Shown: piece after piece, positions 47,201 to 56,969 of the stretch
Numbering within the stretch: position 1 is the stretch's first letter
Layout: each line of letters opens with the position of its first letter
Assembly (NCBI GenBank): GCA_030549495.1
Contig: JAUIRK010000397.1
Location: 1-64,000, forward strand
Direction of reading: 5' to 3'
Length of the DNA stretch: 64,000 bases
Source: Nectonema munidae
Taxonomy: Eukaryota; Nematomorpha; Nectonematoida; Nectonematidae
Made by a program: the position numbers and the translations under genes
Notes under the pieces: model-generated
What the model saw: the letters and a program-made list of their open reading frames with translations, nothing else
The model's database searches: none
What the model was told of the DNA's origin: nothing

Positions 47201-50200
47201 CATTAGATGGCCGTATTGAGCCGCTAGACGCCATTTTGATCATTTTAGTTTAATTATCATTTTTAGATCTAATACAATTAATCAAAATTTATTTCTTCAT
47301 TTAAATAACAATGAGCCACTTATGAGTGAATAAAAATGGTCGATTTAAAAAATGAAAAATTTTATAACGCGAAATATAAATAACCAAAAATTTACTTAAC
47401 GCCATCCAAAAGCAACTTAAAAATCATCTTGAAATCTTCTTTTCACCCAAAATCAATGAGATATACAAAACAAGTGGCACTTGTAAGCTTTGAATGCCAT
47501 ATAGAATAAATTAGTAGAAGTAAAATGGAAGCGTAGTTCCTTCTATAAAACCGTTCGATACCAGAAATATTTGTGAAGCAAGAATGTTTTTAAATTATCA
47601 ACAGTAAATATTAAATGTGCATCATAAACTGCCTACAAAATACATTAATTTTAAGGAGACAAAAGAAATAAACAAACGTTGAGGAGATATACAAAAGGCA
47701 CATTTTTTGAGTACGTGATCCAAAGAACACTTCGTGAGCAGAAAGAAAAAAAGGTGTTCGTAAATTTAAGTTTACTGTAAAGAGGTTTTTTACATGCTAT
47801 CCCAAAATTTTTGGCGAGTGTTTGATTGGTATAGCTATCAATGTATTTTAAAATTTTGAGTATGCTATGTTAAATATATAATTTTAGTATGCTATGTTCA
47901 TACTTTGAGAAACTTATCAGAGAAAAAAAGATTTAAGAATCTGACTGCTCAGAAATATAAGTAAATATTTTAATGTGGTTTGAAGTATTTTTTGACAAAT
48001 TGGTTTTTAAAAAAACATTTAAAAAAATGTAATGAAACCTAGTTTTTGTAATTCGGATTAGTTTGGGCTAAAATTGAACGTCGCTAGCTCAGAGGAACTA
48101 ATTGGCGAAGGTGTAAAATATGTTGTCCTCTTTATCAAGTTTTGTATTGGCTATTTTGCTAAAGAATATGTTGAATGATTTTTATTGCTAAAACCATCTT
48201 ACTTTCAATTTATATGCAAAAAGTTTTAAAGTTGATTAAGATCACGACCTTGATTTATTGAAACAGTGACCCTTAACATATTCACTACCATAGACAAGCG
48301 AATCAATGACAAAAAATAATCATTAGGAAAAATATATTCTTATTTTTCATTTAATTCAAAAAACGTCTAAATTTTACAAAGAAAAATACATTATGAAAAA
48401 GTTTTGAATATTACAGACGGCGTTAAATTGTTCATTTTTATCGTTTCTTTAAAAATCTTTTCAAATTTTTACTTTTTATGTTATGCTATTAAAGTTTATA
48501 GAAATTTAGAAATTTACAGGGAAGTCCTTTTTAATATGATCATCATTTATATCCAAGTCTTTGAGTCAAGCTCCCTACCCCCTTTGTTCATTCACACGCC
48601 TCTGTATTCTCTACTCTCGCTCATAACCTAACTCCTTAAACCCAACCTCGTCACTTATTATATATGAAGAGTTTGCAGCATGCTAGCAAAAAAAGTTTAG
48701 GGGAAGTGGCTTAGATACTTAGGTTTTGGGTTCGATCCCCCATCAAGCCTAAAACTTTGTAGAAAATTTGTTGGCAAGTGCTTGTATTATCATTTGCTAG
48801 ATAAGAGGATTTTTCAAGAGCCATTTTTTTGGAATAATTTGATTGTCTCTAATCAATCCTAATCATTAAAATACAGATTTAAAAATTAATATAACGTTCA
48901 CATAGTTTAATTCAAGTTAATTTTGTTTGTTAAAATTTTTATATTTTAGCTCGAGTTGGGGTCACTAATAAAATTTTTAACTCCGGAGAAGGTTTTGAAG
49001 TCCTTAGATGATCTACGGGACTCTACACCCCTGTATAATACGCCCAAACTTTAGCAGAAATGATGTAGCATGTCATTGAACATAAAATACAATAAAAAAT
49101 TTAATACCGTTTTGTGTATAATTTGTTTCTTCTATTTTACTTTAGGTTAAGAACGTTTCCTTACACAATGAATTATTCGTTAGCCAAATTCCATGAAATA
49201 TTTTCTAGTTTTTAAATGGAAGTGAATTTTTACTATTTTGTAGTGTTTTAGTGAACAGTGGTTGTTTTTTCTACGCGATAAATCGATCTAATGAAATGGG
49301 TTCAGTCGCTTTTAAGTATACTTTGTATATAACTAAAAATATCAGGTTCACTATTTTTGGGACTCTTCATAAATTTCTTCCAATTTCAGCTTATAATAAC
49401 TATTAGTAAGGAAATATATAACTTTTTGCAGTGCTATGCCATGGTCTTTTAAACTCAAATCACGAAAGTATTGAATTGGCTCATGGACGTGTGGCTTTGC
49501 TTGAGACATATGCCAAATGTTTCGAACCAGAGATCAGGGTTTACGAAGCTCACTACACCCTGAACGGCAAGCTCGTGGATACTGAAGCAGAGAGCTTCAA
49601 CAAAACTTATTCAACATTGCCGAGCCAAAATGACTGGAACATCATTAGTTCTCTCTCTTTCGTTCCTTTGCAGAAGAGAACCTCTGTGAGTGTCATTCTT
49701 TATCAAAGCGGTGAAGAAGTGAATGTGGATCTGGTCAACATGCATCGGATCAAGACATTCGACATCACTCTGACTGGTATACTTTTGTTAAACCTCTCTC
49801 ATTTAATCATTCGCGAAGCATTCTTTGCCATGATCAATGTCAACTGTTTCTATTCTAATATCAACGTGTCAACCATTTTTATCTTTATAAACCTACTTGA
49901 GCTGCAATATTAAGTTATTAGCTCCATATATTGATATGCAAGCCGTTTTTATAAAATTAAGAAATCATCTCATGCAAAAGAAATATAATATGAATATTAT
50001 TGAGCACAAGAGTCTTTTTTGGAACTGAAGCCAGAAAGCTTAAAAGTCATTCATTTATAAGTTATATTTTTGACAGGATATTATGTACATTTCAGTTTGA
50101 CTTCTTTAAATATTTTGTTTAGTTATTATTAATTTTGCCCAACCGTCGTGCAACTTCTTTAAAATATATAATTGTATACCCTTGCTTATGGCTCAGGCCC

Positions 50201-51042
50201 AATTAAAATCAGTTTTGCTCCCCCTTCCTGCCTGTACTTAAAGTTGGGTAAGGGGCTGATTGCTGACGATGATTTTTATGTTTCAATATTTCTGCAGAGT
50301 ACCAAACAATTTTCTAAAAAAATTTATCTCAAAAGTTATTGAAAAGATCAAAGAGTATCAAAAACGATGCTATTGAACACAAAAATTGATGATATATTTA
50401 AGATGTGATTGAAAAATATAAAGGATGTCCATGATATGTTTCTATTTTTTTAATTTAAATAGATTTATAAAATAGTAAAGCCAATTCTTTGCATTTCAAA
50501 ACAAATTTCTTTCATTGCTGAGAAATTTGTGTCAAAAAATTATTCCAACGCCAAAATGACCTGTGGTGTCTCATACATTCGAAATCGCTGTCCTTTCTTA
50601 TTCATTAGTTCGCGCAATTTTAATAAGTTGTTGCTTTCAATACATCTTTATGCTCACTGATTTTTATCACTTTTTAGGTTTATGCCCAACATCACCATAC
50701 GACAATTATGTCAGAGCTCCCGTAGACACGCCCTTGCAACTTTCGTATGAAGCGAAATGTCGTCCAAGTGTCCAGACTGAAGCATACTTTTTGTTTGAAG
50801 GAAGGATATACACAACATCAACCCGTTCTTGTGATGCGCACGTATTGAGAGAAGAAAAAATGGATCCTAACATGAGAGGAGACATTCCAAGTTGGCACAT
50901 ATGGACTAACCGAATGGAAATAATAACTACAACGAAGGGAACCTTCAAAGTGCACTCCTTGCTAGCTGTTCCAATGAGAGAGATCACTCCTCAATTCATT
51001 CTAGAAAATTTTGATGCTGAGTTCACCATTGTCGTGTATTGA
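44242..51042 (+). CDS. Secreted four-module protein of unknown family (five exons)
   Basis: Exons 44242-44287, 44775-45116, 45824-46159, 49432-49776 and 50678-51042 join with GT-AG sites, all in phase 1. They sum to 1434 nt, exactly 478 codons with stop (477 residues). Exon 1 plus the start of exon 2 gives a signal peptide, MLFKIVVLFFIANFLVLANA, with an AxA-type cleavage site. Each later exon encodes one module of 112-121 residues. Modules 2-4 begin with a Cys (GPC, VLC, GLC), have a second Cys about 25 residues on (FCPF, KCFEP, KCRPS), then alternating hydrophobic strands and a strand-like end (FDITLTG, DAEFTIVVY). This looks like a beta-sandwich repeat with one disulphide, but I do not recognise a known domain. 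Module 1 has extra Cys residues. There is no membrane segment, so it is probably secreted. A homologous cluster lies on the minus strand at 55.7-57.5 kb. The function is unknown. Confidence 0.75.
44775..45116 (+). CDS. Modular gene exon 2: module 1
   Basis: Acceptor AAACATTTTAG. The split codon gives Val, then LANALNFYEVEQ. Six Cys in all (ETELCFSSRC, SECDC, KVC and others), more than the other modules. Ends FHVKLK and donor G|GTATGC, phase 1. Length 342 nt, a multiple of three. Confidence 0.8.
45824..46159 (+). CDS. Modular gene exon 3: module 2
   Basis: Acceptor TTTTTCTTTCTAG, phase 1, opening GPCTLVSGESSVQQIFF, then FISFCPFRMEVFNLYLYPEI. Ends ILLHKS with donor G|GTATCT, phase 1. Length 336 nt. 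KNVT is a possible N-glycosylation site. Confidence 0.8.
46160..49431 (+). other. Large intron of the modular gene
   Basis: 3.3-kb intron. AT-rich, holding a possible tRNA-derived SINE at about 48.7 kb and otherwise nothing recognised. The other three introns are 487, 707 and 901 bp. Confidence 0.6.
48685..48790 (+). repeat. Possible tRNA-derived SINE head
   Basis: AAGTGGCTTAGATACTTAGG resembles a Pol III A box (TGGCNNAGT-like), and GGGTTCGATCCCCC 30 bases on is a B box. The body does not fold into a complete tRNA: no 5' half pairs with the acceptor, and the A-B spacing is short. The following sequence is AT-rich, as in SINE tails. Only one copy is seen in the window. Confidence 0.4.
49432..49776 (+). 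CDS. Modular gene exon 4: module 3
   Basis: Acceptor ACTTTTTGCAG, phase 1, opening VLCHGLLNSNHESIEL, then YAKCFEPEIRVYEAHYTLNG, NDWNIISSLSF and FDITLT with donor G|GTATAC. Length 345 nt. This module is the closest in wording to minus-strand module M1 (CCFEIQVYSHYQNNG, DGSWLSSLIF). Confidence 0.82.
50678..51042 (+). CDS. Modular gene exon 5: module 4 and stop
   Basis: Acceptor TCACTTTTTAG, phase 1, opening GLCPTSPYDNYVRAPVDTPL, then YEAKCRPSVQTEAYFLFEG and SCDAHVLREEKMD. Ends FDAEFTIVVY then TGA. An AATAAA lies at 51127-51132, about 85 nt after the stop. Confidence 0.82.
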
Positions 51043-51126
51043 AGTTGCAAATCTTCCTAATTTTATCTATACTTAACTTCAAACGTTACTGTGAGTGCGT
51101 ACATTTGATTCATAATTTGTCCATCA

Positions 51127-51132
51127 AATAAA
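51127..51132 (+). terminator. Polyadenylation signal of the modular gene
   Basis: AATAAA about 85 nt after the stop codon, a normal distance. Confidence 0.6.
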
Positions 51133-51499
51133 AATATGTTCTTCAATTGAAAAATGGCCTTTCCAACCATTTTACTCTTTTTGGATAAAGCTAATTCCCC
51201 AATCACCAGCATCACTTTCTATCCTGCTTCAAGCATAGAAATATAAGCTGCACTTTTTCTGAACTTCATGTGCAAAAAGGAGTACACATCGTCTCCAACG
51301 CTAAATACGATGCTTCCGCATCTAATTTCCACATCATGCAACTTTCCATAAGTTTACATTTGTATTTTATAGTTGAGCCCTTAGATGTTCATGTTAACCA
51401 TAACCGGTATTTAATCGCGCGGTATTTTATTTTATCAACGTATCAATAATTTAAAATGAAAGGAATTTGAAATGGCAATTTCCATTTTATTTTGACATT
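51133..51499. other. 3' flank of the modular gene
   Basis: Nothing recognised. Confidence 0.4.
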
Positions 51500-51780
51500 G
51501 TCTGTCATATTTAAATCATTTTTGACAGGTTTGACTTATTTTCATAAAAAAAGAAATTTACTAGTATTTTTTACAGGTTTGATTGATTTTGATAAAAATG
51601 ACATTGTCACTGAATTCGGCATACTTGAAAAGGGTATATATGTGTAAAAAACTTTATATAATTATTTCGATAAAAAGTTCCTTTTTGAGATAAGCTTTTG
51701 AGATATATATAAATCAATTTTTTAACAGGTTTTATTGACTTTGATAAAAATGTACATCACCATTAATTTCTGAGAAAAAG
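51500..51780. repeat. Satellite family B, two outlying units
   Basis: Contains CTGTCATATTTAAATCA, TTGACAGGTTTGACTTATTT, TCACTGAATTCGGCATACTT, GGGTATATATGTGTAAAAAA and GATAAAAAGTTCCTTTTTGA. These are the same words, in the same order, as the array at 60.24-62.11 kb. About two diverged units of roughly 150 bp are present. Confidence 0.75.
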
Positions 51781-52849
51781 AGGATTGGAAAGGCACTTGA
51801 TTGGACAAATTTAATAAGAAATTATGTCCGTTGTTTTGAGGTGCATATATTACAGTTTGCCTAAACATTCGACAGCACATCTTGGTCAAAAAGCAATTCA
51901 AAAGCTTCAACGAAAGATTCATTTTTATAATAATCTTCCATTTTACAAACTCTTTCATTTACTGAGTTAAAATTGTTCCTCTCGACATAAAAATCTTCCT
52001 GTAACAATTTAAGACAATATTAATCATTTTCAGTTTAGCACTTTTCACGTTTTGCTGTGTGCTGATGCAATTCCAAGCATCTGGTACATCATTTGGATAG
52101 CTGTTCCCAAGTTCATCTTTCTTTATTTCTTCTTTGTCTGATGCAAACAAATTTTATCAGGAGGAAGTCAACAATACCTACTGGTGATGTATCATAAACG
52201 TCATCAAAAGATTCTAGTTCATTCAATAAATGAGTCCCTTCATCAAGATCAAACATTATACAATTCACTAAACTATAGTAAAAAAATAAAATTTTCATTT
52301 GTTTAAAATTTTTTTGATTTGTTTTATCCTTTTTATTTTGTGAGCCCAAAATGGGTATTACCTAATAAGCACTATAGTTATTTTCATATAAAAAAATGTT
52401 TATTCCAATCTGTTTTTGATGAAACTGAAATCTTTGACTTACATGTTTATACTCGAATCATTTCAAGAAAGATGTTTCTAAATGATAAAAATCAAGTTGA
52501 ATCCTTTATATTATTATGAAGTTAGAACCAATTTCGCTTCAAACTTTATAATAATTTTAATCATAAAGATTTTTTCGTTTCTAGAAAAGAAATAGATTAA
52601 AAAATAAAGGTAAATAATTTTTTATAATTTTCCATTTTTAGAATTTTAATATTATTAAATAATTTTTTTCTTTTTATTTCTTAAAACTTACCTTTAAAGG
52701 CAATCTTCCCAAGGACATTTTAGGAAGTCTTGAAGTTAAAGCAAATAAAGATTCACTAGAAAAAACAAATCTAGAAAAATTAAAATTTCTAATTTTCCAA
52801 ATTGAAAAAGATCAGATAATTCATCTTGCATTGATTTCATTGAGTTGCC
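51781..52849. other. AT-rich DNA beside the piggyBac remnant
   Basis: Short minus-strand frames (for instance one with EGTHLLNELESFDDVYDTSP at about 52.2 kb) have an acidic composition like some transposase N termini. I cannot assign them. Confidence 0.3.
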
Positions 52850-53650
52850 ATCTTTTGGCGGACAAATACAGAATCTAATTGGTATGCTGCGCAGAAAAAC
52901 TCAGAATTGAGCCCCTGATCCTGAAAATTTCATTGGAATTTTATTTTTGTCGGGATATAACATCCGTCCTCGCGAAGAGAGATGAGATTGGAGTAGAAGG
53001 GATGACATTTCCTGTTGTTTAAGAGGCGAACAAACGTCAAAAAAGAAATTCAAAGACATCAAAAGCTTTTTGCATTTCAGTGAAATAATAAGTTAGAAGG
53101 GGGAATTAAAACCTTACAAAATTTAGTAAATGCAGTACTTCAACAATTTTGAATTTTCAGCACTTTTTATTCATTGATGAGCAAATGGTACCATATTTTA
53201 GTGATCATTTGTCTGAACAATTTATTAAAAATAAGCCAATACGATTTGGATATAAAAAGTGGGTTATTGCATCTTGTAAAAGTTCTTCTTTATTCAAAAA
53301 ACCTTTGGGAATATTCCCTTGTCTTGTATCTTGCTCTAATGAGTGCATGCGAGGAGTTGATTTACTAGATAGGACGTGTTTAATGTATCGAGACTCAATT
53401 TTCGGAAAGGTCTTTGTTCGCTTGGTCTTTTAAATATTGCATCTTGTCGGGCTTAATATGCAACTATAATCCCAACCAAAGGTTGGTTTATTTTCTTTTT
53501 TTACGAGATAAGTGGTAGCTGGATTTTTTTCTTGAAAAAAAAATCTTCATAATCCGATCCAAGCTAAGTCTCAACGGAGATTTGTTTATTGTACGTATAA
53601 TACCGCTAAACAATGTGCAAAGGGTCGAATTAGATCCCATCGAAATTAAT
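52850..53650 (+). pseudogene. piggyBac-type transposase remnant
   Basis: Plus-strand frames contain NFIGILFLSGYNIRPREE and GVEGMTFPVV, then FLFIDEQMVPYFSDHLSEQ, FIKNKPIRFGYKKWVIASC, then ECMRGVDLLDR and YRDSIFGK. These match piggyBac landmarks in order: GILxLxGYHxLP, the SIDExMVP catalytic block, NKPxRFGxKxWVLA, GGVDLLDRxxxxYRxSIRGKK. The stretch between KKWVIAS and GVDLLDR is far too short, so a large internal deletion removed the later catalytic aspartates. Stops are also present. A Cys-rich tail may survive near 53.58 kb. No TTAA-flanked inverted ends were found. Confidence 0.8.
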
Positions 53651-54079
53651 GTTAAATTGGTGCTAATAAAAGTTTTCTCATTTTATTTCTAAATAAAAAT
53701 TAAATTTAGTGTTTTTCAAAAAACAATTTCTTGAATAAAAATGTTACAATTAATCTTATAATATAAAGCCATTTAATAGTTTTTGCGTTTCAGGCAATAA
53801 TTTGCAGCTTTATTATTATATTAGATGTTGAAATTAGTATTTGTTCCTGTAGAGAAATTTAACCCATAATAAGATTTTAAACGATGAAAAATCCAGCATT
53901 TACCTCATTAAATATTTTCTAGAGTCAAAAATTTCTTTAATTGCAAAGTCTTGACATGTAATACTGCCGAATATACTTCTACAGATATTTTTCATAAAAT
54001 GTTCAAATATGAAAAACAACAAACAAGCAAAAATCACCATTTTTTATCAATCTCCAAATGGGGCTCATGACAGGCAATG
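53651..54079. other. AT-rich spacer
   Basis: Nothing recognised. Confidence 0.4.
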
Positions 54080-54425
54080 GGTGGTTCCATCCAGTGAAAT
54101 ACCTCCCTAATAGGGTATTTACTTCTGTAAGGTGTTTGCACATATGTAGTCTGCGAAGCTGATTTTCCTGGCATAGATAGTGTCCTAAATGTCAGATACA
54201 TAGATGTTGAACAGAAGTGGGCTTAGAGGCGATCCTTGGGGGACCACACGTCCTATGCTTATTCCCCTTGAAAATTCGTTGAGGAAGGAAACTGCAAACT
54301 ACCTGGAGGATACATGATAACCTAAACATGCTACTGAATTTGAACAGCAAATCTTCGTGCCAGACAGTATTAATAGTCTTTTCAAGAACTTAACCCTCAA
54401 TAAAAAATTAATTGTACAAAATTAG
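54080..54425 (-). pseudogene. LINE reverse-transcriptase palm fragment
   Basis: The minus strand reads INTVWHEDLLFKFSSMF (relatives: AFDTVWHxGLLYKL), then FSRGISIGRVVPQGSPLSPL, LFNIYVSDI, then ISFADYICANTL (the FADD region, with the second Asp replaced by Tyr). It is a short piece of a non-LTR RT palm, from a third LINE lineage unlike the two longer LINEs. Directly adjacent to the family A satellite. Confidence 0.75.
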
Positions 54426-54429
54426 CGGA

Positions 54430-55570
54430 ATCATATACCTTCAAATTTCGTATATTTTCGTAAAATCGCTAGCTGCATCTTTTGATACCATTTTCATGGT
54501 ATTTGAATGACCCTTTCATGTCCAAAACTGTCAATCAAAATCAAAAATTAAAATTTTTCAGCAAAATTTTGACATTATCTGTTTCTGAACTCATTTTTCA
54601 CATTTAGGATTTAAAAATACCTATAAGTGTTAATCAAATTTGTGGTTTACTTCTAAAAATTGTTTCCAAAAACATTCATTCAAATTTTACAATGAATTAT
54701 ATGTTTTTATACCAAATCGTTCATGCTAGTTACATTTCTGGGCTCAGTTTTTGCTATATATTTTATATTGCAAACGTCAATAAAATATGTGGTTTAAGTT
54801 TGAAAACTGTTTTCAAATATATCTCAAATTTTATATGAAATTATTTTAATACCAAATCAACCATGATAGTTTCATTTATTGACTCAATTCTTGCAGTTAG
54901 GATTTGAAAATACATATAAGTATCAATCAAATTTGCGTTTAGTTTAAAATTTGTTTCCAAAAATATTGATTGAAATTTTACATTTAATATATGTTTTTAT
55001 AGCAAATAGATCATGGTAGTTTCATTTCTAGTTGTAGTTTTCGCATTTGAAATTTTTACTCCCATTATCAATCAAATTCACGGTTTATGTCTCAAAACTA
55101 TGTTCAAAAATGTTCTCTCTAATTTTGCATGAAATATATGTTTTTATACCAATTCAGCCATGATAATTATATTTCTAAAATTAATTTTTGCATTAAGAGG
55201 TTTTAATTATCTAAAAGTGTCAATCAAATGTTCGATTTACGTCTAATGTTTATAGAAATATTTTTGAAATTTAAATAAAATATCTATTTTTATGCCAAAT
55301 GGAAGATGCTGCTTTCATTTTTGACTCAAGTTTGGCATTTATGTTTTTAAAATATCTGAAAGCTTGAATCAGATTTTCAAAAAAATAAAATATTTGTTTT
55401 ATACCAAATCGAAAATGCTTATTTTATTTCTGTACTCCATTTTGGCTAATACGGGTAAAAAATATCTCGAAGTGGCAATTAAATTAGTAAGGTAGGCCTG
55501 AAAATCAGTTCTGTAAAATTTTTTCAAAAAGTCGTTGTATATTAGATATATAGTAAAAATGTACTTTTTT
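54430..55570. repeat. Satellite family A, main array (~150-bp units)
   Basis: About seven diverged head-to-tail units. The landmark GTCAATCAAAT (and variants) recurs near 54530, 54629, 54775, 54910, 55068, 55217 and 55370, that is, every 100-158 bp. Each unit also carries TGTGGTTTAyTTCT, TGTTTCCAAAAA, ATATGTTTTTATACCAAAT and AGTTTCATTTCTGGACTCA. A related array is at 9.0-9.5 kb. The last part (55460-55575) is repeated at 59.1-59.25 kb. Confidence 0.75.
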
Positions 55571-55710
55571 TTTTAATATATTTTGGCTTATAATAATTTC
55601 CGGAATCATCTTGAGTATGAAATTTTTATCGAAATTAAAAGCAGTTGAGTAAGTTTTTAAGCAAATGACATTTTAATACAAATATTATTTAGATAGAGAT
55701 CATGAAAGAG

Positions 55711-56108
55711 CTATTTGAGTATATCAATCTCAAATATAACCTCAGAGCCATTGTTTCTCACCCCAATAATTCCAGCATAACCATCGTTAATTGGCTGCAT
55801 CATATGAAAAGAAGATCCTAGAACCAAAGAGTTCCTTTCTTTGCCATAAAGCAGTGGTTCATTTTGTTGAGAAATTTTAAACTCGATGCTTCTTGTGTCC
55901 ATTCGTTCCGTCATGTTTACGATATCCATGACTAAAAGAAGAAAGCATGAACAGTGAGTAAGCATTGGGTGTATCACTAACTTACATCCTCCAAAAAAAA
56001 AAAGGCGATAGTGAGAAACAACTTCTTCATTCCGCAAGAGTACAAGCGATGCACTTTTGATTTCATAATCACATTTATTTCCCAACGTATGAAAGAAGGA
56101 ATTGACAC
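55711..56108 (-). CDS. Module exon M3 of the modular family (minus strand)
   Basis: Proposed exon parts 56108-55986 and 55931-55711 are separated by a 54-nt in-frame intron (55985-55932; donor T|GTAAGT, acceptor CTTCTTTTAG). The spliced module is 113 residues, the same as the plus-strand modules (112-121). It opens after a phase-1 acceptor with VNSFFHTLGNKCDYEIKSAS, has LVLLRNEEVVSHYR, then MDIVNMTERMDTRSIEF, and ends GSEVIFEIDILK then a stop. The ending parallels the DAEFTIVVY end of the plus-strand gene, so it is a terminal module. Its first acceptor is weak. No signal-peptide exon was found for it. It may share 5' exons with M1 and M2 by alternative 3' exon use, or be a separate or dying copy. 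Confidence 0.55.
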
Positions 56109-56381
56109 CTTTACAATTTAAATAGATATTTTAATCATTTTATTTTGCAATTGACTCATAGAATTCAAGATTTAAAAAGAAAACCGTTTGGAAACCAAAA
56201 TTGATGGATATGTAGCATATATTGGAACGATAAAAAATTAATTATAATAAAAAGTGATTAGTAAAAAACAAAAAGTTTATCTTAAAAAATTTGAAATTAA
56301 AATTCGTTTTCTGCACAACAAGACCTCATTCTTATTAAGATAAAAATAAAGGGCAACGTTTGTTTTCCAACGGATAATATT

Positions 56382-56674
56382 TTACAATTCTTGCACGCTC
56401 CAAGTTAGGCTCAGAAAGCAACAGTAAACGCTATCACACGCCTCAAAGAAAAACTTACGATTTGAAGTCTTTGCTTTAATTGAAGCGCTAACTATATCCT
56501 CATCCTCCAGCGTAAGCATAAAGAATACGGCACCCATATATTCATATAAATTCCTAATAAGGTTTTTATCTAAAAATGGTGAAACAAATGAAAGGATAAG
56601 CGCAAACTTATTAAATAAAATACTTTTGAAATGGAAGGAAATTGAAGATGGAAGTCCGTCATCGTTTTTACATT
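56382..56674 (-). CDS. Module exon M2 of the modular family (minus strand)
   Basis: Parts 56674-56624 and 56569-56382 are separated by a 54-nt in-frame intron (56623-56570; donor AAAA|GTATTT, acceptor CACCATTTTTAG). The acceptor TCATTTTCTTATAG is good and phase 1, opening CKNDDGLPSSISFHFK, then NLYEYMGAVFFMLTLEDEDI, and it ends SLTWSVQEL then a stop. Only 78 residues: it begins at the position of the second Cys of other modules, so either the first strands are in another exon or the copy is truncated. Confidence 0.5.
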
Positions 56675-56934
56675 CTATAAGAAAATGATAATAAGGAATA
56701 TCCTTGTTTAAAGCTATCCACAATGCTGTCTTTCTATTTTTCCTAACTCTTGTGCTTTCTTAAAAAGAGTTAAAGTCATTTCAAGTTAAACATTGAAAAG
56801 TGAAAATAAAACTCTGAAACCTGATACTGATGTGCCAATGGAAAGTTTACAAACCGCAGAAAAATCTGTGTCTGTAACAAATATTGCCATTGTGTCAGTG
56901 ATAAAAATATGTTGAAAGTTAATTGCTAAAAGCA

Positions 56935-56940
56935 TTTATT
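56935..56940 (-). terminator. Polyadenylation signal after module M1
   Basis: AATAAA on the minus strand 30 nt after the M1 stop, which argues that M1 is a 3'-terminal exon. Confidence 0.5.
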
Positions 56941-56969
56941 TATACATCAATTTCTTATTTTTGTAAAAA

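Noticed and set aside
48685-48760. tRNA gene suggested by A- and B-box words.
   Set aside because: Spacing is too short and the arms do not pair; kept only as a possible SINE.
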